From: Alphaproteobacteria bacterium
GTDB taxonomy: Bacteria > Pseudomonadota > Alphaproteobacteria > Rhodospirillales > 2-02-FULL-58-16
DNA: 37,608 nucleotides
NCBI GenBank assembly: GCA_024278615.1
Contig: JAJRSS010000260.1
Span: forward strand, 1-37,608
Direction of reading: 5' to 3'
Below the pieces are notes generated by a model. The model had not been told where the DNA came from and searched no databases. It worked only from the letters and a program-made list of their open reading frames with translations. The stretch's first letter is position 1. Each line of letters starts with the position of its first letter. Of the stretch, positions 1-9,432 are shown one piece after another. Position numbers and translations under genes: made by a program.

Positions 1-554
1 CCCTGGACGCCAAAATCGGGGGAAGTGGATGACCAGGTGGCCCCCAGGCTGACGGCGGCCAGCATGGCGATGATGGTTTCCGGAATGTTGGGCATGAAGG
101 CGGCGACCCGGTCCCCCGGCTCCACCCCGGCGGCGGCCAGGGCCTGGGCCATGCGGGAAACCTGATCGTAGAGTTGCCGGTGGCTGAGGCGGCGCTGTTG
201 CCCGTCCTCGCCCCGGAAGACGATGGCGTCGGTTTCGTCCCGGCGTCGCAACAGGTTTTCGGCGAAATTCAGGCGTACTTGCGGGAACCAGCGCACACCG
301 GGCCTTTTATCTCCGTCCACCAGCACCGGGCCGGTTTCATCCCCCTTTGCATCCTTGGGCCAGTTCTCGCCGATGATGCCGCCGAAATCCTTCAGGGAAA
401 GCCAGAATTTTTCAGGTTCCTGGGTGGAAAACCGGTGCAGGGCGCTGAAATCGGCGATGGGGCTTCCCCAGTCTTTTTCAATGGCCGCCATGAAACGGAC
501 CGCGTTGGTCGACTGGACCCGTTGCGGCGAAGGGGTCCATAGGGGCTCGGCCAT
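1..554 (-). CDS. Acetoacetyl-CoA synthetase, N-terminal part (truncated by window edge)
   Basis: Minus-strand translation from ATG at 554: [43 protein letters not shown]...; then [13 protein letters not shown] and [39 protein letters not shown], typical of acetoacetyl-CoA synthetases. Open at the window edge, so absent from the ORF track. Confidence 0.85.
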   Translation of the reverse strand, partial: [184 protein letters not shown]

Positions 555-591
555 CGGCTTGATCCCGGGTACAGGTAATGATTTAGGCAAT

Positions 592-876
592 TCAGACCGC
601 CACCTTGAAAGGATGGACATCGATGCGCCGCCACACGCCGCCGGTGACGTAAGGGTCCACGGCCAGCCAGGCGTCCAGTTCTTCCCGGGACGGAAAATCG
701 ACCACGGCGACGGACCCGACCATGGTTCCGTTATCATCCAGGATCGCGCCGCCGGTAAGCAGGGTGCCTTTATCCTTCATCGCCATGACTCCTTCGATAT
801 GGGCGTCCCGCACCGCCTAGCGCCGGGCGGGCGCCCCCTCGTCGGCGCCATCATGGGCAATGACCACGTATTGCAT
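592..876 (-). pseudogene. YciI-like protein interrupted by an in-frame TAG (817-819)
   Basis: Frame read from ATG 876: MQYVVIAHDGADEGAPARR*AVRDAHIEGVMAMKDKGTLLTGGAILDDNGTMVGSVAVVDFPSREELDAWLAVDPYVTGGVWRRIDVHPFKVAV. YciI-family features lie on both sides of the stop with no frame change. Confidence 0.8.
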
Positions 877-1006
877 GTTTCCCTCCTTTTTTTTCGGCGC
901 TCCAACCCGTTGGCGTCAGTATGGGGATCGGACTGGAGCGGCGCAACCCAGCCTTGCCGTAGTGAAGCTGGTCTTTGGCCCCCACTCTCCTTACTGTCGG
1001 CCGGTC

Positions 1007-2008
1007 ATGTCCCGCCGCCAATCCGCCATCGCCGCCTTTGCCGCCTTCCCGGCGCCACTGCGAGGGGCGATGTGGATGATTCTGGGGTGCGCGTTCCTGG
1101 GCAGTATCAACGTGCTGGTCAAATTTCTTTCCGGCCGGGTGCATCCCTTCGAGATTGCCTTTTTCCGCACCGCCGGGCAGTTGGTCTTCATGCTGCCGTG
1201 GCTGTTTCGCCGGGGGTTCCGGGTGATGCGCACGGAAAGGCTGGGCGCCCATTTGGCCCGCGCCGTGACCGGCCTGTCGGCTATGTTGAGTTGGTTCACG
1301 GTGCTTTCGATCATGCCGGTGACCGAGGTAACGGCGCTGAGCTTCACCGCGCCCCTGTTCGCCACCGTTGGCGCCGCCCTGCTTCTGGGCGAAACCGTGC
1401 GCCTGCGCCGGTGGAGCGCCACCGGCATGGGTTTTATCGGCGCATTGATTATCCTTCGCCCGGGGGTGATGGAATTCACCTGGGCTTCGGGGCTGGTGCT
1501 GGTGGCGGCGGCGCTGATCGCCACGTCGGCGTTGATGGTCAAAAGCCTGTCGCGCACGGAGACGCCCAACGCCATGGTGCTTTACATGGCCCTGTTCATG
1601 ACTCCCATGTCCCTGGTGCCGGCGCTGTTCGTATGGGAGACGCCGGACCTCGATACTTTCCTGTGGCTGGTGGTGCTGGGCGGCATCGCCACCCTGGCGC
1701 ACCTGTGCATCAACCGGGCCTTTGCCGCCGCCGACGCCTCGGCGGTGATGCCGTTTGATTTTGTCCGCCTGCCGGTGGCGGCCGGGCTGGCATTTGTTTT
1801 CTTTGGCGAACTGGCGGACCTGTGGACCTGGATCGGTGCCGGGGTGATCTTCACCTCGTCTTTCTATATCGCCCGGCGGGAACTCTTGCTCAACCGCGAA
1901 ACCTCCATAGCCCCATCGCCGGCCATCGCCGTCATCGGCGAAGAAGGAGGCCCCGCCGCGATGGCGGCGGGCACCGGTAAGCCGGAAGCCCGCGCACCGA
2001 AAGAATAG
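1007..2008 (+). CDS. EamA/DMT-family transporter
   Basis: Multi-helix protein MSRRQSAIAAFAAFPAPLRGAMWMILGCAFLGSINVLVKFLSGRVHPFEIAFFRTAGQLVFML...; LSFTAPLFATVGAALLLGE motif and internal duplication typical of EamA. ORF extends to 860, but ATG 1007 gives a better N-terminus. Confidence 0.85.
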   Translation: MSRRQSAIAAFAAFPAPLRGAMWMILGCAFLGSINVLVKFLSGRVHPFEIAFFRTAGQLVFMLPWLFRRGFRVMRTERLGAHLARAVTGLSAMLSWFTVLSIMPVTEVTALSFTAPLFATVGAALLLGETVRLRRWSATGMGFIGALIILRPGVMEFTWASGLVLVAAALIATSALMVKSLSRTETPNAMVLYMALFMTPMSLVPALFVWETPDLDTFLWLVVLGGIATLAHLCINRAFAAADASAVMPFDFVRLPVAAGLAFVFFGELADLWTWIGAGVIFTSSFYIARRELLLNRETSIAPSPAIAVIGEEGGPAAMAAGTGKPEARAPKE

Positions 2009-2019
2009 CGAGGATAGCT

Positions 2020-2307
2020 TCAGGCTGACTGGTCGATAAAGCGGGCCAGTTTGATATCCAACTGGCTTACGCCGCCAGCGTCGTGGGTGGTGAGGATGAT
2101 GTCCACCCGGTTGTAAACGTTGAACCATTCCGGGTGGTGGTCCATGCGCTCCGCCTTCAGGGCAATGCGGGTCATGAAGGCGAAGGCCTGGTTGAAGTCG
2201 GTGAACTCGAATGATTTTTCGATGGCGTCCCGGCCTTCCACCGGGGCCCAGCCCGAAAGGCCGGCCAGGGCGCCGCGTCTTTCCTCTTCGCTCAGCCGGT
2301 CGGTCAT
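2020..2307 (-). CDS. phhB: Pterin-4a-carbinolamine dehydratase
   Basis: [81 protein letters not shown]; classic FxDFxxAxxFM...A(E)xxxHHPEWxNVYNxVxIxLxTHDxGGxT/S signature. Confidence 0.93.
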   Translation of the reverse strand: MTDRLSEEERRGALAGLSGWAPVEGRDAIEKSFEFTDFNQAFAFMTRIALKAERMDHHPEWFNVYNRVDIILTTHDAGGVSQLDIKLARFIDQSA

Positions 2308-2429
2308 GATTTGGGCTCCCTCGAGGCGATGGGTACAACGGTTGGTTCATTGAACCCGTTGGCATGGCCTGTTCATTCAGCCACATGGGGCCGCTTGGCG
2401 ACAAGGTCAAGGCGGGATACGATCCACCG

Positions 2430-2855
2430 ATGAAAAAGCCAAAGGCGAAAAAAGTCGGCGCCGGGCCCCCCGAAACCCTGCCGCCCATGGTGGCCGACAT
2501 GGAGGCTATCGCCAAGGCGGCGATGAAAACCATCCCCGGGGAGCTGCGCCGGCATGTGGATGGGGTGGTCATCCAGGTGGTCGACTTTCCCGACCGGGAA
2601 ACGGAGATGGAAATGGGGTTGGAAAGCCCATTCGACCTATTGGGTCTTTACCGGGGCGTTTCCCTGAACCACAAGAGCATCGCCCATACCCCCGACGGTG
2701 TGGACATGATCTTCCTCTACCGCCGGCCGATCCTGGATTACTGGTGCGAGACCGGCGAAGACCTTGCTCTTCTCGTCCGCCACGTGCTGATCCACGAGAT
2801 CGGACACCACTTTGGCTTCAGCGACACCGACATGGAGCGCATCGAGAACGCATAA
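2430..2855 (+). CDS. Metallopeptidase family protein (zincin-like, HEIGHH)
   Basis: HVLIHEIGHHFGFSDTDMERIE motif; small protein consistent with the DUF1025/minimal zincin family. ORF extends up to 2364; start uncertain. Confidence 0.8.
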   Translation: MKKPKAKKVGAGPPETLPPMVADMEAIAKAAMKTIPGELRRHVDGVVIQVVDFPDRETEMEMGLESPFDLLGLYRGVSLNHKSIAHTPDGVDMIFLYRRPILDYWCETGEDLALLVRHVLIHEIGHHFGFSDTDMERIENA

Positions 2856-2892
2856 TATCTCGAGGCGGAGCCAAAAAGCCCTGTTCCTCATA

Positions 2893-2923
2893 TTTATCTC
2901 ATCCGGTCTTTTATCTCATCCGG
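2893..2923. repeat. 14-bp perfect direct repeat tttatctcatccgg x2 (17-bp period) at the 3' end of the ribokinase gene
   Basis: tttatctcatccgg at 2893-2906 and 2910-2923, read directly. Confidence 0.9.
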
Positions 2924-3839
2924 ACCGCCGGGCGGGTTCAAGGTCCCGTGCGCGACGCGCGATGTCCGCCGCCGTGGGGAGGCTCGTCTGGGCGCCCTCC
3001 GAAAGGCAGGCCAATCCACCGGCGAGGCTGGCGCGGTGCAGGGCCTCGGGCATTTCCGCGCCGCCATCCAGGGCGGCGGCAAGGGCGCCGGTGAAGGCGT
3101 CACCGGCGGCGGTTGTATCCACCGGCGAAATATCCAGGGCGCCGACGGACCATTCCGATTCCGCCAGGCAGGCCACCGCGCCGGCGCCGCCAAGGGTAAC
3201 GATAGCGCTCAACCCGAACGTGCGGGTAAGCGCCCGGGCGGCGGAAACCGGCTCCGTCTCCACCATGCCGGCGGCTTCGGCGGTCATCACGGCCTCGATC
3301 TCGTTGACCAGAAGCACGTCAAGGCGCCCCATCGCGTGTTTTGGTATCGGCGCCGCCGGGGCCGCGTTAAGGATGACCCGCGCCCCGGCCGCATGCGCTT
3401 TTTCCACCAACGCCCAGTTTTCCTCGTGCCGGACCTCCATTTGCAGCATCAAGGTGGTATCCGGCCCCAACCACTCCCCCGGCACATCGGCCGCCCGGGC
3501 GGTCAGGTTGGCGCCGCCGGCAACCACGATCTGGTTCCGGCCCTACCGATCGACACAGATCGCGGCGCAACCGGTGGCGGCGGAAGAACGGCCAACGGCT
3601 TCGGCGTGAACGCCGGCGTCACCCAGGCCGTGGATTAAAAGATCGCCGAAACCGTCCTCGCCCACCCGTCCCACCATCCGGGTTTCGGCCCCGGCGCGGG
3701 CGGCGGCAACCGCCTGGTTGGCTCCCTTGCCGCCGGGAACGAAATGATAGTGCTCGCCGATAACCGTCTCGCCGGCACGCGGCAATTGGGCCACCGGGAA
3801 GACCATGTCCGCATTGAGGGAGCCGAAAACGACAATCAT
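2916..3839 (-). pseudogene. rbsK: Ribokinase (PfkB family) interrupted by an in-frame TAG (3543-3545)
   Basis: From ATG 3839: MIVVFGSLNADMVFPVAQLPRAGETVIGEHYHFVPGGKGANQAVAAARAG...CAAICVDR*GRNQIVVAGGANLTARAADVP...ISPVDTTAAGDAFTGALAAAL. Both PfkB signatures (GGKGANQAVAAARAG and DTTAAGDAFTG) are present in one frame on opposite sides of one TAG. Confidence 0.88.
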
Positions 3840-3846
3840 CGGTACT

Positions 3847-6060
3847 TCAACCCTCCGTTTCCAGCCGCACCGGGTCGCCGCCGGCCGGTATTTCGAAGCG
3901 ACCCGCCCGTGCGTCAAGAACGCTCCCGCCCAGGCGGCACCGGGTCGCGGCGCTTTCGGGGAAGGATATCCAGGCATCAGCGGAATTCACCCGGGGCAAC
4001 AGCACGCTGGGTTTCGAGCCAAGGCAAAGGTCCGTCAAACGGCCGTCGATGTTGCTTTCCAGAAGCACCCGGCCATCCTTGTGCTGCAGCCGCCAGGAGT
4101 GGTCCCCGGTGCGAAGGAAACACGGACCCACCGGGGTGAGAAACGGACCCAGGGAGCCGTTTTCCCGCTGCGGCGCCAGGGTCCATCCGGCCCAGGGCGT
4201 AAAATCCATGCCTTCGGCGACGCTCAGCGCCGGCAGCAACGCGCCCCAACTGTAAAAGCCGTCAGTGTCGGGCTGGTCGTGGATGGCGCCGGTTTCGGCG
4301 TTATAGTTCTCGCCACACTCGCGCTCCGCCCAACCGATGCCGAAGAGCCGCCGGCTCTGTTCGGCCAGCCGGCCGGCGGCGGCTGAACGGCCGCACCGGC
4401 GCAGCCCCTGATAGACCCAGAAATTAAGGGGGGCCCAGACGCGCCCGCGCCAATACACGTTGTCGCCATAGGCCGGGTCATCCCGGGTCACCGACGGCAG
4501 GCCGAAATCACCGCCGAACTTGTCCCCCGCCACGAGATAACCGTCGACCAGCGCACTCACCTGTTCGTCCGAGCCAATACCCGCCACCAGTGGAAACAAA
4601 GATGTCGGCGCAATCGGGGCGACAAAGCGTCCATCGGGCATCCGGTTGGCGAACACTTGCCGCTCGGCGTCCCAAAGCCAAGTGGCGATCCGCTCCTTAT
4701 GAGCCTCGACCCGGACTCGCAGCATCTCTTGTTCGCCGGCGAACCCCAATTCGGCCGCCATGGCCGCCAGAATTTCCCCGTCCAGCGCCACCAGGCTGTT
4801 GAGCCCGACGTCGGCGGCAAGGAGCAATCCGCTCTCCTTGTCAAACGGAACCGGATCGTGCAGCGGCGAGTTGTCCATGGTGGACTCGTTCTTGGCGGCG
4901 AGCTTGGTTCCCTTGTAGAGGCCGTCGCCGGCCTCCGGGCTGGTGCCAAAAGCGAGAAGTCCCGTATCGGCCAGGCGCCTCCGCTTCCACCACCACTCGA
5001 AATTCCTGAGAAGCCCCCCATAGTAGCGCTCGAGAACGTCGCGCCGGCCCGAACGGGCATAGAGTGACCAAACCACGAACGAGGCAACCGGTGGCTGAGA
5101 GCGGTCAAGCCAGGCATCGTTTCCGGTGACCAGGCAGGGAAAGTTGCCGGCTTCGGTCTGCCCGGCGAATACGGCGTCCAGGTTATCGAGGGCGCGGCCG
5201 CTCTCGAAGTGGCTCCAAAGCCAGGCATTGTACAAGACATCGTCCAGCCAAACGCCGAAGCCGCCGAACTTGCGGCTGTTCCAGAAACGGCTGAGCGCCG
5301 TGTAGGGCCGTTCATTGACGAAATCGTAGACGTGGTTCCAGGAAACGACGTCATGCAGGGCTTCCAGGGCGGATTGGGTTTCGCCGGGTTCGCCAAGTTC
5401 ACCAAGTTCACTGGGTTTGGAAGGCTTGGAAGGCTCGGTGCCCGGCGCTTCAGGGGCGCGGTCCAGGGGCCCCTTGGCTTCAGGCCCCGCCAGCGTGATT
5501 TCAACGTGCATTTCGGGCGCTTCTTCGAGATTGAAGCGAAGGGCAGCGAAACGGCCCTTGACGCCACGCGAGCCGAGATAGAAGTAGCCTCTATCCTCAA
5601 GTTCCGCTTCCAGGGCCGCGAGATCGTCGTGAAAGGTGGCTAAAAGTGGAGCCTTGGCGGGTTGAATGTGGATCGTGTGCTTGCCGGAGGGGCCGCTCAG
5701 CACTCCGCTTTCCGGATCGTAAGCAAGGCTCGCCCCTTGTTCCGCGTGAACGCAGACAACGACCCAAAATCGCAGCCCCCACTCGCCGAACGCCTCCGTC
5801 CGCCAATCGAGCGTCAGCCTGCCCGCCTCGCCCATGCCGTATCGCCACGCCAGGCGCGTTCCGGCCAACGAAACCCCTAGCCGGATTTCCCTATCGCCGA
5901 TCGGCCGATGCCCGAAAACAACGTTTTCCCCCGGCGGCAGGTGCGTTGTCCGGTTCTCGCTCGCCGCATACAGGACCGGCGTAATGATGAAGCCGGATGG
6001 CAGGTGGCGCATTTCCGCCGGCCGGTCCGCGTTCCAGCTCCACCACCTCTCGCGGTTCAT
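3847..6060 (-). CDS. GH63/trehalase-like (MGH1-like) glycoside hydrolase
   Basis: Motifs NSRKFGGFGVWLDDVLYNAWL, EAGNFPCLVTGNDAWLDRSQPPVASFVVW, FGTSPEAGDGLYKGTKLAAKNESTMDNSPLHDPV, DNVYWRGRVWAPLNFWVYQGL, ENYNAETG typical of (alpha/alpha)6 glucosidases. ATG at 6060 overlaps the previous gene's stop. Confidence 0.8.
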   Translation of the reverse strand: MNRERWWSWNADRPAEMRHLPSGFIITPVLYAASENRTTHLPPGENVVFGHRPIGDREIRLGVSLAGTRLAWRYGMGEAGRLTLDWRTEAFGEWGLRFWVVVCVHAEQGASLAYDPESGVLSGPSGKHTIHIQPAKAPLLATFHDDLAALEAELEDRGYFYLGSRGVKGRFAALRFNLEEAPEMHVEITLAGPEAKGPLDRAPEAPGTEPSKPSKPSELGELGEPGETQSALEALHDVVSWNHVYDFVNERPYTALSRFWNSRKFGGFGVWLDDVLYNAWLWSHFESGRALDNLDAVFAGQTEAGNFPCLVTGNDAWLDRSQPPVASFVVWSLYARSGRRDVLERYYGGLLRNFEWWWKRRRLADTGLLAFGTSPEAGDGLYKGTKLAAKNESTMDNSPLHDPVPFDKESGLLLAADVGLNSLVALDGEILAAMAAELGFAGEQEMLRVRVEAHKERIATWLWDAERQVFANRMPDGRFVAPIAPTSLFPLVAGIGSDEQVSALVDGYLVAGDKFGGDFGLPSVTRDDPAYGDNVYWRGRVWAPLNFWVYQGLRRCGRSAAAGRLAEQSRRLFGIGWAERECGENYNAETGAIHDQPDTDGFYSWGALLPALSVAEGMDFTPWAGWTLAPQRENGSLGPFLTPVGPCFLRTGDHSWRLQHKDGRVLLESNIDGRLTDLCLGSKPSVLLPRVNSADAWISFPESAATRCRLGGSVLDARAGRFEIPAGGDPVRLETEG
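5386..5439. repeat. 9-bp-period minisatellite-like tract inside the glycosidase gene
   Basis: Units gggttcgcc/aagttcacc/aagttcact/gggtttgga/aggcttgga/aggctcggt; the coding strand encodes PSK-PSK-PSE-LGE-LGE-PGE. Confidence 0.75.
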
Positions 6061-6665
6061 GGCCCGTCCCACGCGGCCAGAATATCGGCCACGCATGCCA
6101 ATTCTATCTGCTGATCGAAGCGCGGGAAAATGTGCTGAAGGCAGGCGTCATGGGCTTCCGGCACGGAACTGGCCACGGCATCGGTGGCGACGATGGTCTG
6201 GTACCCCAGGTCGACGGCCGAAAGCGCCGCCGCCAAAACACAAACATCGGTTTCGATGCCGCTCAGCACCAGGGCGCTGGGACGTTCCGCCTCGACCCGC
6301 TCTCGAAACCGCTGGCCCTTGAAGGCGTCGTGGCCTGGTTTGTCGAAAATCCGTTCCTCGGCCATGCCGGCGGCAAGTTGGGGGTGCAGGTCCAATACCT
6401 CGCTTCCGGCTTCCTCCTGTGTCACGCCATGCCAATGGCGGTAATAGCGCCGCCAGCATCCCGGCGCCTCGTCGGGCGTGGCTGCGGTAATGAAGCGGGT
6501 GAAAAAGCTGCGCTCCCGGGAGCGGTCGAGCAGATCCCCGACCGCCGGCAGAATGTTCAGCCCTTGGGGACAATGCCAGGGCCCGGGTTCGAGGAACAAC
6601 CGCTGCATGTCGATGCAGATATGAAGAGCCCCGCCGTTCAGGTGACCGAAGGGCAGGTCGCTCAC
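6057..6665 (-). CDS. Isochorismatase-family cysteine hydrolase
   Basis: ICIDMQRLFLEPGPW ... RIFDKPGHDAF ... LVLSGIETDVCVLAAALSAVDLGYQTIVATDAVASS: catalytic D, K and C motifs of the family. Confidence 0.9.
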   Translation of the reverse strand: MSDLPFGHLNGGALHICIDMQRLFLEPGPWHCPQGLNILPAVGDLLDRSRERSFFTRFITAATPDEAPGCWRRYYRHWHGVTQEEAGSEVLDLHPQLAAGMAEERIFDKPGHDAFKGQRFRERVEAERPSALVLSGIETDVCVLAAALSAVDLGYQTIVATDAVASSVPEAHDACLQHIFPRFDQQIELACVADILAAWDGP

Positions 6666-7723
6666 GGCTGGACCACCACGGTATCGCCCGTCGGCCAGGA
6701 CAGGCGAACCGCCGCGCCTTCCGGAATAACCTCGAAACCGCGGTTTTGCACATGAACCTTCAGCGTCTCGTCCCGCCAGCCGACAAGATAGGTGAGGCTG
6801 CTGCCAGCGAAGATGTGGCTGATGACCCGTGCCGGGAGCTCGTTTTCACCTTGGCCAAGGGCCTCCCCGCCGGCGCTTTCCAGCAATATCTTCTCCGCCC
6901 GTACGGCGCAAACAACCGGGGTTCCTTCGGCGCCGGGCGGCATGGCGCTGGAAAGGCGGGTGCCGTCGGCCAATTCGACAAACCCGTTCCGCACCGTTCC
7001 GCGGAGCAAATTGGCGTCGCCCAGGAATCGCGCCGTGAACGCGCTCGTGGGCCGTTCATAGATCTCGTGCGGGGAGCCTTCCTGGACCAGCCGGCCATTG
7101 TTCAGGATACCGATGCGGTCACTCAGGGTCAGCGCCTCCTCCTGGTCGTGGGTGACGAAGATCGTCGTGATCGCGACGTTGCGCTGGATGCGCTTGAGTT
7201 CGATCTGCATTTCCACCCGCAACGCCTTGTCCAGCGCGCCCAGGGGTTCATCCAGCAGCAAAACCCGCGGGCGCGTGACCAGGGCGCGGGCCAACGCCAC
7301 CCGCTGTTTCTGCCCGCCGGAAAGCTGGTGTGGCTTGCGCTGGTCAAGGCCCACCAGTTGCACCAGTTCGAGAGATTCCCCGACGCGGCGTTTGGTCTCG
7401 GCGGCGCCCGTTCCCCGCACCGAAAGCCCGAAGGCAACGTTGTCGAACACGTTCATGTTGGGAAACAGGGCATAGTTCTGGAAGACCATGCCGATTTCCC
7501 GCTTTTCGACCGGTTTATCCTCGACCGGTTCGCCGGCGATAGTGATCCGCCCGGAGTCCAGGATCTCGAAGCCCGCGATCATGCGCAAGAGCGTGGTCTT
7601 GCCGCTGCCCGAAGGGCCGAGCAGCGCATAGAATTCACCGTCCTCGAACTGGATCGACACCCGGTCCAGGGCTTTCAACCGGCCGAAAACCTTCGATACC
7701 TCGTGCAGGGTGACCTGGGCCAT
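6662..7723 (-). CDS. ABC transporter ATP-binding protein (PotA/FbpC-like, with TOBE-type C-terminus)
   Basis: Walker A GPSGSGKTTLLRMIAGFE, signature LSGGQKQRVALARAL, Walker B RVLLLDEPLGALD, H-loop FVTHDQEEAL. Confidence 0.95.
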   Translation of the reverse strand: MAQVTLHEVSKVFGRLKALDRVSIQFEDGEFYALLGPSGSGKTTLLRMIAGFEILDSGRITIAGEPVEDKPVEKREIGMVFQNYALFPNMNVFDNVAFGLSVRGTGAAETKRRVGESLELVQLVGLDQRKPHQLSGGQKQRVALARALVTRPRVLLLDEPLGALDKALRVEMQIELKRIQRNVAITTIFVTHDQEEALTLSDRIGILNNGRLVQEGSPHEIYERPTSAFTARFLGDANLLRGTVRNGFVELADGTRLSSAMPPGAEGTPVVCAVRAEKILLESAGGEALGQGENELPARVISHIFAGSSLTYLVGWRDETLKVHVQNRGFEVIPEGAAVRLSWPTGDTVVVQP

Positions 7724-8511
7724 CAGCGCTCCCCCCCGAACCGGTAGAAACGGGCCACGCCCAGCAGCAAGGCCATGGATATGGCGATGATGATGGTCGA
7801 GACGGCGTTGATTTCGGGCGTAAAGCCCTTGCGGATGGCGGTATAGATTTCGACCGGCAGGGTGCTTACTCCGGGCGTCGAAAGGAAATAGGAAATAACG
7901 AATTGATCGAACGACACCGCGAAGGCGAAAAGCGCCGCCGCCACCAGGCCGGGCGCTGTCCAGGGCAGGGTTACGCGCCAGGTTGTCTGCCACGACGTGG
8001 CTCCCAGGGAGCGGGCGGCCTCTTCCAGATGCGGGTCGAACGACCTGAGGCGCGCCGAAACGACGATGATCACATAGGGTATCGCCAACGCCACGTGCCC
8101 CAAGACCATGGCATGCAGGCCCCGCCCGATGCCGACCCAGAAAAAGAACACCAACATGGAGGTTCCGATAATCAGCCAGGGGATGGCGATCGGCGGGAAA
8201 AGGAGAAGCTGAAGGACCTTTTTCCCCTTGAAGTCGTAGCGGAAGAATGCCAGCGACGCCGCCGTTCCCAAAACCGTCGCCAGTCCGGTCGTCGCCAGCG
8301 CCACCCAAAGGCTGTTGAGCCCGGCATCGATGAGCCTGCTGTTTTGCGCCAGCGCCGAATACCACGTCAGGCTCCAGTCGATCGGCAGGCGGTAGAACGG
8401 CGAGGAGTTGAAGGACATCAACGCCATGACGACGATGGGCAGGTAGAGAAACAAGAGCATGAGGGCAAGATAAAACCTGCCAAACGAGGCGAGGGTATAG
8501 CGGCGTCTCAT
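7723..8511 (-). CDS. ABC transporter permease (PotC-like)
   Basis: EEAARSLGATSWQTTWRVTLPWTAPGLVAAALFAFAVSFDQFVISYFLS: inner-membrane permease EAA loop; stop overlaps the ATPase start (ATGA). Confidence 0.92.
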   Translation of the reverse strand: MRRRYTLASFGRFYLALMLLFLYLPIVVMALMSFNSSPFYRLPIDWSLTWYSALAQNSRLIDAGLNSLWVALATTGLATVLGTAASLAFFRYDFKGKKVLQLLLFPPIAIPWLIIGTSMLVFFFWVGIGRGLHAMVLGHVALAIPYVIIVVSARLRSFDPHLEEAARSLGATSWQTTWRVTLPWTAPGLVAAALFAFAVSFDQFVISYFLSTPGVSTLPVEIYTAIRKGFTPEINAVSTIIIAISMALLLGVARFYRFGGER

Positions 8512-8513
8512 TT

Positions 8514-9395
8514 TCAGATTACCCTTCGCACCGCCGGTACGCCGATCAACAGGATCAGCAATACGATGCCCAACATGATGAACGACAATGCCGCGCCCAG
8601 GGGCCAGTTGAAAACGGCGGTGAACTGGTCTTCGATGATGGTGCCGATGAAGGTGCCTATTCGCCCGCCCAGTATTCTGGGCTCCATGAAGGAGCCCAGC
8701 ACCGGAACGAAAATCAGAACGGCTCCGGCGAGAATGCCCGGAAACGCGAGCGGCAACACAAGCCGGCGCAACACGGTAAACCGCCCGGCGCCCAGGGACC
8801 TGGCTGCTTCAATCAAATGATCGTCAATCGCCTGGAGCGAGATGTAGCAGGTCAGAATCATGTACGGGATGTAGGAATGAACCAGCCCGACGATGATCGC
8901 CGGGTAGGTGAACATCAGCCCAAGCGGGCCGAAGTCCGGAATCAGCCAGTTCACCGCGCGCTCCAGTATGCCGTTACCGCGCAGAACCATGGTCCACGAA
9001 AAAATACGGACCAATGCATTGCTCCAAAAAGGCAGGATGATCAGCAAAAAAAGCGCCTCCCGCCAGCGCCCCTTGATGACCTTGGCCAGAACATATGCAC
9101 AAGGGAAGCCAAAGAGAAAGCAATAGAACGTCACTTCCGCGCCAAGGCGAAAGGACCGCAGCATCAATATCCGGTAAAAATCCTTTTCAAAAAACGCGGC
9201 GTAATTCTCGATCGTCAATACAGCGACGCGCTTGCCGATGGGCACGTCGCTCAAAAAGCTGAAGTAGAGCATGACCGAAAGCGGCAGAAGCACCGTCACG
9301 ACCAGCCAAATATAGGCCGGCCCCGTTAATACCATGATTGTTGTCAGGCGGGAACGCGAGATACCCGGCGCGCCCGCGACTGCCGACCGAGCCAT
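8514..9395 (-). CDS. ABC transporter permease (PotB-like)
   Basis: LIEAARSLGAGRFTVLRRLVLPLAFPGILAGAVLIFVPVLGSFMEPRILGG; multiple TM segments. Confidence 0.92.
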   Translation of the reverse strand: MARSAVAGAPGISRSRLTTIMVLTGPAYIWLVVTVLLPLSVMLYFSFLSDVPIGKRVAVLTIENYAAFFEKDFYRILMLRSFRLGAEVTFYCFLFGFPCAYVLAKVIKGRWREALFLLIILPFWSNALVRIFSWTMVLRGNGILERAVNWLIPDFGPLGLMFTYPAIIVGLVHSYIPYMILTCYISLQAIDDHLIEAARSLGAGRFTVLRRLVLPLAFPGILAGAVLIFVPVLGSFMEPRILGGRIGTFIGTIIEDQFTAVFNWPLGAALSFIMLGIVLLILLIGVPAVRRVI

Positions 9396-9432
9396 GATCC
9401 GGGCATCCCGCGATAAGCCTAACGTTAAAGGC

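Noticed and set aside
223-1758. Long plus-strand ORF (511 aa)
   Set aside because: Overlaps acetoacetyl-CoA synthetase, YciI and EamA genes in other frames; GC-driven shadow ORF.
851-2572. Long minus-strand ORF (573 aa)
   Set aside because: Antisense to the EamA and pterin dehydratase region; low-complexity R/G/H/P composition from high GC, no recognisable domain.
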